DNA of 64,000 nt from Candidatus Dependentiae bacterium. Its GTDB lineage: Bacteria > Babelota > Babeliae > Babelales > RVW-14. Shown here in pieces: positions 44,705 through 55,000 of the stretch (position 1 is its first letter; every line of letters begins with the position of its first letter). Position numbers and translations under genes: made by a program. The DNA lies in NCBI GenBank assembly GCA_018266175.1, contig JAFEAY010000010.1, positions 1 to 64,000 of the forward strand. Reading direction: 5' to 3'. Below the pieces are notes generated by a model, which saw only the letters and a list, made by a program, of their open reading frames with translations, did no database searches and had not been told where the DNA came from.

Positions 44705-45856
44705 TTAATTTAGTTTTGTAATGAGGTCTTGAGCATTTACAAAAGAAATCGTAAGGTCGCCATAGCGGCGTTTAAAAGATGCCCCAATATTACTTGCGAC
44801 AACAAAATTTTCTCCGTCTGGATAATAACGGCGAAATGCGGCAAAATTTCTTGCAATAGTCGCATTGTCTTCTGAAGCTGAAAATTTGCACTCAATAGCT
44901 GTAATTGAGTTGCCACCTTTTTTACGAAGAATAAAATCAATTTCATGACCGCTTTTATCACGCCAGTAATTAATTGAACGTGTTTGAAGTTGTCCATGCA
45001 TCTCATTTAAAATGCAATGCTCCCACATAAATCCAGCATCTTCTTCTCTCAGCTCAGTTCTACCTTTTGCATAACAAACAAATCCAGTATCAAAGCCATA
45101 TATCTTCGGTGCAGTTACAATTTCAGTTGGTTTATGCGTTGAAAATGGCCTAATGCTATGCACTACAAAAGTTTCTTCAAGGACATTCAGGTAATTGGCT
45201 ACTGTTGGTCTGCTTATTTCGCATGGTGCGGTATATCGAGTTGCTTCAAAAAGTCCTCCACTATTGGCGAGCAAAAGCTCTGCAAATTTTTGGAATGAGC
45301 TTCGTTTTTCAACCTTAAAAATATCTTGAATATCTTTTGCCCAATAAGAGTCAATCCACTCCTGGAAATACTTTTCAGGGAGCTGTTTTGCGGTAAAGAA
45401 AGAGGGAAATCCGCCAAATAAAAACCTATGGCGAATATCTGGATTTTCGAACAGCGACAATTCTTGGAGTAATATTGGTGTTAACCAAATTTCAATCTTG
45501 CGGCCTGTTAATGTGTCTTTAAATTTTGCACTTGCACCCAAGGTTGAAGACCCGGTGGCAATAATCTTAATGTCGGGATAGTGATCAGCAGCTAACTTTA
45601 AAAGCTCAGATGGATTCTCGAGGCGGTGAATTTCATCAAGAATAACATTTCGACCTCGCTGGCTATCTAAAAATCCTTCCGGGTCTATAAGCAATTGACG
45701 TACTCGTGGACTTTCGCAGTCAAAATATTCAACGTTTTCTAAGCTTTTACAAAGACTTGTTTTGCCAATTCTTCTGACCCCCATAAGCCAGATGATAGAG
45801 CGTTCACTCCATGCATTTTGAATCAATTTTTGCCAAAAATGACGTAGGATAAGCAT
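44705..45856 (-). CDS. AAA_14/DUF4143 ATPase
   Basis: A 383-residue ATPase of the group with an N-terminal AAA_14 domain and C-terminal DUF4143. Walker A is WLMGVRRIGKTSLCK, Walker B is VILDEIHRLENP, sensor 1 is IIATGSSTLGAS. The DUF4143 part holds the nuclease-like segment SGHEIDFILRKKGG followed by AIECKFSAS, a PD-(D/E)XK-like E/D-x-K pattern. Such genes are common, scattered and often horizontally moved, and their biological role is not established. The ATG at 45856 sits below a GGAGG site and two direct repeats. Confidence 0.9.
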   Translation of the reverse strand: MLILRHFWQKLIQNAWSERSIIWLMGVRRIGKTSLCKSLENVEYFDCESPRVRQLLIDPEGFLDSQRGRNVILDEIHRLENPSELLKLAADHYPDIKIIATGSSTLGASAKFKDTLTGRKIEIWLTPILLQELSLFENPDIRHRFLFGGFPSFFTAKQLPEKYFQEWIDSYWAKDIQDIFKVEKRSSFQKFAELLLANSGGLFEATRYTAPCEISRPTVANYLNVLEETFVVHSIRPFSTHKPTEIVTAPKIYGFDTGFVCYAKGRTELREEDAGFMWEHCILNEMHGQLQTRSINYWRDKSGHEIDFILRKKGGNSITAIECKFSASEDNATIARNFAAFRRYYPDGENFVVASNIGASFKRRYGDLTISFVNAQDLITKLN

Positions 45857-45870
45857 ATAGGCCTCCAGGT

Positions 45871-45955
45871 TTAAATACTCTATGTGTAAAGACAGTTTAG
45901 CATATAGATACTCCAAGTGTAAAGCATAATTCTCATTTGGAGTATTCCCTGGGTA
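45871..45955. promoter_or_regulatory. Direct repeats upstream of the DUF4143 ATPase gene
   Basis: Two copies of ATACTCxATGTGTAAAG-type sequence (about 45875-45890 and 45909-45924) lie 34 bases apart, and an inverted half (TTGGAGTATT) follows near 45938-45947. Read toward the gene, each copy gives TTTACAC then GAGTAT. They overlap the expected promoter (TTTACA as -35), so an operator for autoregulation is plausible. The rest of the gap to 46134 shows nothing recognisable. Confidence 0.5.
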
Positions 45956-46134
45956 GGGTAACCCGAACTCGATAATTCAGAAAACGTCAAAAACTATGAA
46001 AACTTAATCGGGGCGCTTACCTACAAAAAATTTCGCGTTAACCCGCCACAAATTCCATTTGATTTAATCAACCAAATCACTACGCTTATGTTCTGTATTC
46101 TGTTTATTGTCCCTCAAGAACTTAAGGATTATCT

Positions 46135-46668
46135 ATGAAAACATGTACGAAGTGGCTTCTTGCTAGTAGCCTTGTATTGCTTGTTGCTGCCGGACTTTTT
46201 GTTGCTAAAAACTATTTCGGCTGCTTCTCTTGCTGTACTAAACTCTGGCCAACTCAGAGCGAACAAACATTTGCAATGATCAAGCCTGATGCGGTTGCTG
46301 CAAAGAACAGCGGTAAAATTATCGACCGCATTGAAAGCGAAGGCTTTGAAATTATCGCCATGAAAAAAGTAACCCTCTCACAAAAACAGGCTGAAGAATT
46401 TTATGCTGAACATAACGGCAAAAAGTTTTTTGCAGAGCTTGTTTCATTCATGACCAGCGGACCAGTTATTCTTATGACCTTGAGCAAAGAAAATGCAATC
46501 AAGGCATGGCGAGAGCTCATGGGCAGCACCAATCCTGAACAAGCGGCGCCTGAAACATTACGTAAGCTCTATGGCGCAAGCATGAGCACTAACGCAGTAC
46601 ATGGATCTGATGCACCAGAATCGGCAGCTCGAGAAATTAGATTGATGTTCCCAGATTTGGGACAGTAA
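46135..46668 (+). CDS. ndk: Membrane-anchored or exported nucleoside diphosphate kinase
   Basis: A 177-residue protein: a hydrophobic N-terminal segment (residues 8-24) followed by a Cys-rich stretch (CFSCC), then a complete NDK domain. The nucleotide-binding start is TFAMIKPDAV, and the phosphohistidine is H156 in NAVHGSDAPESA. Ordinary bacterial NDKs are about 140 residues and cytosolic. The N-terminal extension would place this one in or outside the membrane, where it could make NTPs from host ATP or supply exported kinases. It heads the 46-64 kb cluster of exported phosphoryl-transfer proteins. Confidence 0.93.
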   Translation: MKTCTKWLLASSLVLLVAAGLFVAKNYFGCFSCCTKLWPTQSEQTFAMIKPDAVAAKNSGKIIDRIESEGFEIIAMKKVTLSQKQAEEFYAEHNGKKFFAELVSFMTSGPVILMTLSKENAIKAWRELMGSTNPEQAAPETLRKLYGASMSTNAVHGSDAPESAAREIRLMFPDLGQ

Positions 46669-46703
46669 GCTTTTCTATTTTAAGATCTTTAACGATTTAA
46701 AAT

Positions 46704-46750
46704 AAAAGTCCCCAGAGAGTGATAAAACTTTCTGGGGACTTTTATATTTT
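46704..46750. terminator. Bidirectional terminator between convergent genes
   Basis: AAAAGTCCCCAGAGAG at 46704-46719 pairs with 46728-46743 with one mismatch and an 8-base loop, flanked by A-rich and T-rich stretches. It serves ndk and the convergent phosphatase gene. Confidence 0.85.
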
Positions 46751-46759
46751 TTCTAATTT

Positions 46760-47269
46760 TTAGTGAGCTAAGTACCGAGCAACGAATGCTTTTTGTGCAT
46801 CGGTTGAAAGTGAAAACTCACGTCTTCTGCGAAGCTCTTTTACCGTTTCAACTCCTGAAGTAGAGTTAAGATACTTACCAAGCCAACATGCAAGAAATGT
46901 TCCTGTGCGACCAATTCCTGCCTGGCAGTGAACGATAACCGCTTTATTTTGCGCAATCACTTGATTTGCTCGCTCGATAAACTGATCAACTTGCTCTTTG
47001 TGAGGTACTCCCATATTCGGAACTTGAATATGATAAAATTCTATCCCATCAACTGGAAGCAAACCTTGTTGCTCGAGTGATTTTTCGGTGAGCGTAACAA
47101 TCAAACCAATATTTTGAGCTTTAAGCCATTCAATATGCTCTTGCTTTTCTGGACAAGCCATACCTGCCATTTTTCCAGCTTCAACCCAAGAAAAATGATC
47201 CGGCTGCATCGCCTGTAAACCTGCAGTTGCAAAAACTAACGCTACGATAGTCATTATAAATCTTTTCAT
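46760..47269 (-). CDS. Exported dual-specificity (tyrosine) phosphatase
   Basis: A 169-residue protein from the ATG at 47269, with a signal peptide (ending AGLQAM). It is a small cysteine-dependent phosphatase: P-loop VIVHCQAGIGRTGTF with C115 and the invariant Arg, and a likely general-acid loop in QVPNMGVPHKEQ, where no obvious Asp is seen. It closely resembles the C-terminal domain of the protein at 61627, including spacing of the following helix. Exported DSPs in intracellular bacteria dephosphorylate host proteins, lipids or glucans; the substrate here is open. Confidence 0.9.
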   Translation of the reverse strand: MKRFIMTIVALVFATAGLQAMQPDHFSWVEAGKMAGMACPEKQEHIEWLKAQNIGLIVTLTEKSLEQQGLLPVDGIEFYHIQVPNMGVPHKEQVDQFIERANQVIAQNKAVIVHCQAGIGRTGTFLACWLGKYLNSTSGVETVKELRRRREFSLSTDAQKAFVARYLAH

Positions 47270-47514
47270 AACAAAACTCCTATTAATCACTATAAGATAA
47301 TTTAACTTACTCATTCAGTCTAGAATAAATAATAAAAATGTCAAATAGAATAAAATAGTTATATTTATCAACATTTTATGACATTTTAAACCTGAATTAA
47401 CCTGAAGCTCCCCTTGTGGGTATTTCAGATCTATTCCTCCATTTATTGATCTTTTATCCTCAGAAATGAAATAATCAGCAAATCCACAAACAAGTCAGTG
47501 TAAAAGAGGTTGTT

Positions 47515-50500
47515 ATGCTCCATTATTTTCTTAAAATCATATTTTTTATCTTAGTAATAGGGAACTCTGTTTGTGCAGATCTGCCAGGACAGCTCGTTCA
47601 GCTGCAAGGAAAACTTGGTCAACTCAAAGGAAAACTTGGCTCGCTTAAGGAATCATTAAGGAAGCTTAAGAATAAATTGGAACAACCTGAACAAATATCA
47701 ATAAACTTTGAGCAGGGTTTTTTACCTAATCAATATTACGGCGCTCAAGCAGAACAAACACTTGTTGAACTTGAACAAAATATTATTACCAATGCTGAGA
47801 CCAATGGATATGGCTATAAAACTGCTAACCTTATACAACTTCAAAAGGTTTGCCGTCTTGCCAACAATGCGATAGCCAAACTTAATATTGGCTATACCTT
47901 TGCAGTCCCCGATTTTATTATGATCTCATCTCAACAAATACAAGACTTCCTTAAAGGGCTCCCTGCTCCTCACAAACTTGACCTAGTACAGCGCTGGCAA
48001 ATTATTATTAATAGGTATCTTCCAAGCCTCGAAGCACTTCAGCAAGCAATCCAGAATAAAAAATTTCCTGATGGCTTTTTAGATGATGCAGAAAAACTTG
48101 AGCATGAGATTAAACGAATATTTGAGCATGTTGCTAACACCAAGTCAGATCAAGCTCTCGAGGATATCATCACAACACTAGATCAAACACAAAAACAAAA
48201 TATAACAACACTCATCGCAGCCCTTAAAAATCGAAATGAAAAGCTGATGGTGCGAAGCTCTGGCAAAGAAGATACGGACAAACTGGCCAACGCTGGAGGT
48301 AACGAAAGCATCGCCAACGTTTCTCCAACAACAAAAGATATTTTGCTCGCCCTAGGTGTTGGTGAAAAGGATAAAACGGGCGTGGTTTCATCTTATTTTA
48401 GCGCTAAATCTTTGACTCAGCGACTTGGTGCCGGTGACCTTTCGCTACGAGAAGCTCCCTTTACCCCTGTTGTCATGCAACGAATGATTGGAGAAAAAAA
48501 AGGCCAACGACTCCCTCGCTGTGGTGTTATGTTCACTGAAGAAACTGAAGGAGCTGTATCAAAACGGTTTAGAAAAAATGTCGCAGGGAAATTTGTAGAT
48601 AAAGACGGTAATGTTATTGCTGAAGATGAAATCCACACAAAAGCTCGTTATCGTGATGAAAATCAAAAAATTAAAACGAGTGGGATCTCGATCATTCAAG
48701 CGGCGTTTGGCCATAACGAAGGAGTCGTCAACAGCCTTGTTACTGTTGATACCTACTTTGTTGATAACTCTGGACTTATTCACCCGCTCATCAGACAAAA
48801 AAACTTTAGGAGAGCTCCCTCGGGTGAAGGCAAGCTCGCTCAACAAAAAAATAATGCGGCGCTTGTTGACCTGCCTGTGCTGGAGCCTCAAGCAGTTATT
48901 GCTCTCAAGCTCTTTGCAAGCGCGCTTGAAGATTATTACAAAAAGCCCATGGATGTTGAGTATGTTATTCTGCATGATGAAGGGTTAGACATTATTTATA
49001 TCGTCCAAGCTCGCCCCATCGTTCATAACCCTACTCAACCAGAACCGTTCTATCTAGATCTTGATCATCCAATGGTTAAGAGTCTGCAAAAAATTCCTGG
49101 CCAAGCAATTGGTGTGGGTGGTGGCACCCTGCAGTTTATAGGAACAAAGCATCAAGTAATTATTAAAAATAATATTGGTGAAGCACTTGCAACCTATCAA
49201 GCCAGCCTTAATCCAAAAGATGTTAAAGCTATTTTAATCAATGAAATAGCGCCTGCAACATCCCACGAGGCTACTACTTTTCGCAGCGAACTCAAACCGG
49301 TCATGAGTATTGAAAAAGATTTTGAACATGTCCAAGACTGGTCACAGCAAGATACCCCCAAAATTATTCTTGATGCTCAACAACAATTTGTTACCCAATG
49401 GCCCGGTGAAGGATTTAATCTTGCTAGATTGTTAGGCAATGGAGCGGCACTTCCAAATTGGATCAACTATCCCCTACCACAACAAGTTTCGGTCATGAGC
49501 ATGTATTTACCTGGATTAGTTCAAGACATCTATAAATCGGTCAATCAGGCTTTTTTTGGGACTGATGAAATATCAGATCAACAGCGTGCAGAATTCAAAC
49601 AACACCTAAAAATTCAACGCAGCTCTATTTTTTTTATAAAACAACAAATCAAACTTGTTAAAACTGCTCGAGAAGTTGATGCACAAGAAGCTCTAAAAAA
49701 TATTTGGCTTTTTTGTAACGCTTTACCAATTCGTCAGGGCTATCAAGATCGTATTCGTTCGTTTTTGCATTACGCAGGGCTCATCATCACCAACCTCATA
49801 CCAAACTTAAATATTCAACCTAAAAATCCCGATGGGACAAGAAATGATGCCTATTTGAGCAAGCGCCTCTTCCCTATTCACTTTTTAGAGACACTTCTCT
49901 TTCAACATCATCACGATGTTACGGGTCTTTATGGCGATTCAGTTATCAAACTGTGGACTCAAATAAGAAAAGAAACAAAAGGAATTGAAGTAGTCACGCA
50001 AGCCGTTTTGCCCGGACAAAAAGGAGTACCTAAAGATCCCTTTACCAAGCTTGCTGCAATTCTTGGCCAACATGCGCTTACCGATGACCTTAAAAATCGT
50101 TGGATTCAGACAATTAGGCAACTTGATCTGACCGGTAAGCCTATGCAAGAAATTTCTAAAATCCAGAAGCTTACAGACCAAATAAGTTCGCTTCAAAAGC
50201 GTATTGATGTTCTGGCTAAATACCCCAATGAAAAAAATAATCAGTTGAGACAGGCGCTTCTGGACGGAACAAAAGAAGCTCCTCTAGGTTTAAACACGCT
50301 AAAACAAGAACTTAACGGTAGAACCATTTCAAATACCGAAAAACAAAAAGCAAAGTTTTATCAGATGCTTCTCTCATTGGGCAAACTCGATATACTTGAA
50401 CTTTGGCTGCATACCTCTTTTGCCCAAGACCAAAATATCAGTAACTTAACCAATGAAGTAGACAATTCAAAAGCCTTTTTGGACACTCTTCTTGATTACA

Positions 50501-52038
50501 AAAAACGCCTCCAAGATGTAAATCTTGCCGGCTTTGAAAACCCAAAAACATTTCTAACAAATTGGAACGAATTTCAAGATAATATCTTTAATTATTTTGT
50601 TACAAATCTCATTCAATCATTTGTAAGCACATCAAAACTCGGAAAACTTGCAGCCCTTGGGGTTATGGAAGAACTGGTTACAAAATTTGATGCTGCGATT
50701 AAAACAGTTACCGGTAGTACAAAATTTGCAGCAACCAATCTCCCCATAGGAAAATCATTCGATGATATAAAAGCTGATCAAAACTCATTAAAAGAACAAA
50801 TTGATATCAAAAAAGATAAAATTTTTACTTTTCATCTCATGCTTGAACGGTATTTTGAACTGCTACAAAAATGGCTTGAACTCTTAGAGTCGTTAAGGCT
50901 ATTTCTTCCTCCCTACAATAGGGGAGAGCTGGTTAGTGATATTATAAACAATCAAGCACGAGCAATCCTTTCAGAGCTTGGAAATAAAACCAACCTTGAT
51001 TCTGAACTCAGACCATCACCAGGATTTAGTGTTGGAGGAGCAGTCATTGGATCGCAAGCAACGTGGTATAATACAACAACACCTAAGACCCATGAAGACT
51101 TTTTTACCTTTTGTCACCAGAGCTTGTTGGTAATTATTGCAAAACTTTCCAGTAAGTATGGTATTCAAGAAAATCAATTACCAAGTTTTCTCCAAACAAT
51201 TAATCAACAGATTAAAAACTTGCGATATAGTAATTATAATACCAAGCCAGCTTTACTCGGAACACTCCTTCAAGCAAACAAACTCACCCTCTTGTACAAT
51301 TTCCCTCAAGACAATCACAGCGCCACTATAAAAGTTATTTATAACACAAGCTCAAAGTCAACGACTGTTCACTTCAGTATGTTTGGCGGAAATCACCTCA
51401 ACCGATGGCCACAATGTATTGATTATGCAGAGCTTAAAAGTCTTGATCGCGTTCAGTTAAAAGCATCTACTCAAGGAAAAGGATTTGAGATTAACTGGCT
51501 TATCAAAAAACCTGCCGATATGAATACAGTAGGGCAACTCATTACGGATCTGTGTGCAATAGCTTCAAGTGGAAATATAGCTTCCAAGATTGCAATGAAC
51601 GCTACCATCTTTAAAAAAATTATCGAGCTTTCTGCAGACAGTAAAGTGCGTATACATTCTGCGCTCCCTGCCGCGCTTGAGCATCTTAAAACTAATGATT
51701 ATGGCCCTATCGAAATTGATCAACTCATAACAATTACCCAAAAACTTTTTGCAGGCAAAGACTATGCGCTTAATTCAGAAATCTTCTTTTTCCGTAGGAA
51801 ACACAAACCTGATGCTGACCATCCCACAGTAGATAAAGCTATTTTTTATAACCTCACACCTGAAAACTTTTATTCGCTTGTAGGATACGATGATATTGAA
51901 ACATATAAATACACCAATATTCGCTTGCTTATGGATAAACTGAATGAACTGAAGAAAGCCAATAAACTTTCAAACTTACAAACAACAAATCATACGTCTC
52001 TTCAAGCTGATTTTAGAAGAGTTGTTCCAGTCATTTAA
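47515..52038 (+). CDS. Giant exported dikinase-like protein 1 (PEP-synthase ATP-grasp and His domains)
   Basis: A 1507-residue exported protein. The signal peptide ends VCA-D, then DLPGQLVQLQGKLGQLKGKL opens a leucine-heptad tag to about residue 60. Residues about 100-505 match the ATP-grasp part of PEP synthase/PPDK: VRSSGKEDTDKLANAGGNES (R247), VVMQRMIG, GVMFTEE, AAFGHNEGVVNS and VQARPIV (Q498-P501). A swivel domain follows with phosphohistidine H584 in APATSHEATTFRSELKPV. The PEP/pyruvate barrel is absent. The rest is helical, unrecognised, with a beta-rich Arg-Trp module at about 1263-1335. It should transfer a phosphate from ATP through His to an unknown acceptor. Confidence 0.88.
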   Translation: MLHYFLKIIFFILVIGNSVCADLPGQLVQLQGKLGQLKGKLGSLKESLRKLKNKLEQPEQISINFEQGFLPNQYYGAQAEQTLVELEQNIITNAETNGYGYKTANLIQLQKVCRLANNAIAKLNIGYTFAVPDFIMISSQQIQDFLKGLPAPHKLDLVQRWQIIINRYLPSLEALQQAIQNKKFPDGFLDDAEKLEHEIKRIFEHVANTKSDQALEDIITTLDQTQKQNITTLIAALKNRNEKLMVRSSGKEDTDKLANAGGNESIANVSPTTKDILLALGVGEKDKTGVVSSYFSAKSLTQRLGAGDLSLREAPFTPVVMQRMIGEKKGQRLPRCGVMFTEETEGAVSKRFRKNVAGKFVDKDGNVIAEDEIHTKARYRDENQKIKTSGISIIQAAFGHNEGVVNSLVTVDTYFVDNSGLIHPLIRQKNFRRAPSGEGKLAQQKNNAALVDLPVLEPQAVIALKLFASALEDYYKKPMDVEYVILHDEGLDIIYIVQARPIVHNPTQPEPFYLDLDHPMVKSLQKIPGQAIGVGGGTLQFIGTKHQVIIKNNIGEALATYQASLNPKDVKAILINEIAPATSHEATTFRSELKPVMSIEKDFEHVQDWSQQDTPKIILDAQQQFVTQWPGEGFNLARLLGNGAALPNWINYPLPQQVSVMSMYLPGLVQDIYKSVNQAFFGTDEISDQQRAEFKQHLKIQRSSIFFIKQQIKLVKTAREVDAQEALKNIWLFCNALPIRQGYQDRIRSFLHYAGLIITNLIPNLNIQPKNPDGTRNDAYLSKRLFPIHFLETLLFQHHHDVTGLYGDSVIKLWTQIRKETKGIEVVTQAVLPGQKGVPKDPFTKLAAILGQHALTDDLKNRWIQTIRQLDLTGKPMQEISKIQKLTDQISSLQKRIDVLAKYPNEKNNQLRQALLDGTKEAPLGLNTLKQELNGRTISNTEKQKAKFYQMLLSLGKLDILELWLHTSFAQDQNISNLTNEVDNSKAFLDTLLDYKKRLQDVNLAGFENPKTFLTNWNEFQDNIFNYFVTNLIQSFVSTSKLGKLAALGVMEELVTKFDAAIKTVTGSTKFAATNLPIGKSFDDIKADQNSLKEQIDIKKDKIFTFHLMLERYFELLQKWLELLESLRLFLPPYNRGELVSDIINNQARAILSELGNKTNLDSELRPSPGFSVGGAVIGSQATWYNTTTPKTHEDFFTFCHQSLLVIIAKLSSKYGIQENQLPSFLQTINQQIKNLRYSNYNTKPALLGTLLQANKLTLLYNFPQDNHSATIKVIYNTSSKSTTVHFSMFGGNHLNRWPQCIDYAELKSLDRVQLKASTQGKGFEINWLIKKPADMNTVGQLITDLCAIASSGNIASKIAMNATIFKKIIELSADSKVRIHSALPAALEHLKTNDYGPIEIDQLITITQKLFAGKDYALNSEIFFFRRKHKPDADHPTVDKAIFYNLTPENFYSLVGYDDIETYKYTNIRLLMDKLNELKKANKLSNLQTTNHTSLQADFRRVVPVI

Positions 52039-52056
52039 AATATAAAAAGGAGCCTC

Positions 52057-55000
52057 ATGAATAGATATTTTTTAAAGATTATTTTTCTACTTCTATGCAG
52101 TATATCGACCTTACCGCTTGCTGCCGACCTTCCGGATCAACTTACCCAACTACAAGGTAAACTTGGTCAACTCAAAGGTAAGCTCGGCACGCTTAAAACC
52201 TCGCTCACCAAACTTAAAGACCGATTAGAAGGGCGAGAGGCTCCAAGCAAAGGGCTATTGCCCGATAAGTATTACGGTAATCAAGCTGAACAAACATATA
52301 AAGATATGGAAACAGAGCTGTATACGAACGCAGAAATGGTTGGCTATGGTTATAAAACTGCTAATTTAATGCAACTTAATGAGCTGTGCACCATCATTAA
52401 TGCTCATCAAGCGGTCCAAGATCTTGGTTACGAATTTGCCGTTCCTGAGTTTTTTGGCATTACATCACAACAAATACAAGATTTCTTAAAAACTCCAGCT
52501 ATAAATCTTGATGTTGCCGAAGAATGGAAAGCGCTTATCAAAAAATATTTTCCATCTCATGACGAATTTAAAAAAGCGCTTAAAGATAAAAAATACCCAC
52601 CTGGATTTTTTGATGAGGCAAAAAAAATTGAAACTACAATCAAAGAAAAATTCAATAATATTTACATAGGATCTCAATCTATCGATGAAATAATTACCAC
52701 CCTCACTGCACTCGACCGCGAAGAGCTCAAAAATCTTATTACAAAAATTGCTGCGCAGGGCGAAAAGTTTATGGTCCGAAGTACCGGCAAAGAGGATACC
52801 GACAAACTTGCCAACGCTGGAGGCAACGAAAGTATTGCGAACGTCTCACCAACGGCAGAGGCCCTTATCAATGCCATTGGAATTGGAGAAAACGACCGCC
52901 TTGCCGTTGTTCCATCATATTTTGGTGCAAAGTCACTCACACAGCGGCTTGGTGCTGGTGACGAGTCAATCATCGAAGCGCCATTTACGCCCGTGCTCAT
53001 TCAGCGAATGATCGGAGAAAAAGAAGATAAGCCACTCCCCCGTTGCGGTGTTATGTTTACCGAAGAAGCTGAGGGAGCTTTATCAAAACAACGCCTTCGT
53101 GATGAAAATTACAAAATTAAAACTACAGGAGTTACCATTATCCAAGCAGCCTTTGGCCATAACGAAGGTGTTGTAAATAGCATTGTTACCGTCGACACCT
53201 ATTACACTGATGACTCTGGCATCATCCATTCACTCATTAAGCAGAAACGATTCCGCATTAAACCTCTTGGCGAAGGCAAACTAGGAAGAGTAGATAATGG
53301 AAATGCACTTATCGATCTCTCCACACTTGAGCCTAATGCGGTTAAAGCGCTCAAACTCTTAGCAACCGCTCTGGAAGATTATTACAAAAAGCCGATGGAC
53401 GTTGAGTATGTTATTCTGAATGAAAATAAAAAGAAAACGATCTACATCGTCCAGGCTCGTCCCATAGTTCACGACACAAAACAACAACAAGCTTCCTATC
53501 TTGATTTGAATCATCTAACAATCCAAGGCCTTACCAAATTGGACGGACAGGCAATTGGAGCTGCCGGCGGCGCGCTTAGGTTTATCAATGGAAAAGATGG
53601 ATCTGTTGTAAAAAAAGGAATTGGCGAAGCACTTTCAAGCTATCAAAGCCGTGACAATAAAAATGATGTTCAGGCTATTTTGATTGGTGAAATGGCTCCT
53701 GCAACATCTCATGAAGCGACCGCTTTCCGTAGTGAATCCAAACCAGTTATAGCCATTGAGAAGGACTTTGACACACTTGCTGGGTGGGCAGAGTCAGAAA
53801 GCGCAAAACTGATTCTTGATACACAACAACAATTTGTTGCTCAATGGGAAGATAGCTTTAATGCTGAACAAGAAAAAATTATCGAAGATTTTATTCATAA
53901 TGGTTTAGCAAAAAATGGATGGATCAGCTACCCACTGCCACAACGTGTATCAATTCAGGGAAACATTACATCTGAACAACGAAAAATTTTATTCCAAGAG
54001 CTCAATGCAAAACTTTTTGGAAACATATCGATGCAAGACCAATTAGAAAATTTCCAACTACCCGTTAATAAATTGGCACGGCAATTAAAAGACTGGATCT
54101 ATCTGGTCAAAACAGGAACACCGCAAGAAGCGCAAGAAGCTCTTGCAAAGCTCTGGCTTGTATTTAACTTTATGCCGCCTCAAGCGGATTATGCTGAACG
54201 CATTCATCAGCTGCAAACATATGCTGCTCTGATTATTTCAAACCTGCTTGAAAACTTAACTATTAACTCAGGAGACGAAAATTATCTCGGAAAACGACTC
54301 TTCCCAATCCATTTTCTTGAAACAATCCTCTTTCAGCACCATAAAGACTCCGAAGGGCTTTATGGCGATTCTGTTATAAAACTGTGGACACAAATGAAAG
54401 AAGAGAAAAAGGGTAACGAAGCAGTAACAACAACAGATACATACGGGAAGCTAGCAGGGATTCTGACTTCTCGTGGATTAACTCAAGATCTCAAGGATAC
54501 ATGGAAAGTTTTTATAGATTCACTTGATAACACCGGTAAATCGATGCAAGAAATCATGAAAGTAAGCAAACTCCAGCGCCAGATTGCTTGGCTTGAAAAG
54601 AGTATGCAAGCTCTTAAACCTGGGAGTAAAAATGATGAACTTCGACAGGAACTTCAAAAAGACTTAGATAAGGTAAAAGCAGAACTTGGAGCTCAAACTA
54701 TTTCAGATGATGACAACAATAAAGCCAAGTTTTATCAAATGCTCATAACGTTAGGCAAGCTTGATATGCTCGATTTATGGCTGCATACCTCATTTCCTAA
54801 CGCTTTAAACGATTTAGCTCAATTAATTAAAGAATTTGATGATTCACAAGCATTTTTAATAGAACTTTTGAAATACAAACAGCTCATTGAAGATGTTAAC
54901 GTAGCCGGCTTTGAAGATCCCACAACTTTTCTGAAAAATTGGAACGCCTTTCAAGCTGACCCAGGAAATATTTTAGATTATTTTATTCAAGACAACCTCT

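Noticed and set aside
44705-45856. The DUF4143 ATPases as transposition proteins of a defined mobile element
   Set aside because: No transposase, integrase or terminal inverted repeats are seen around either gene.
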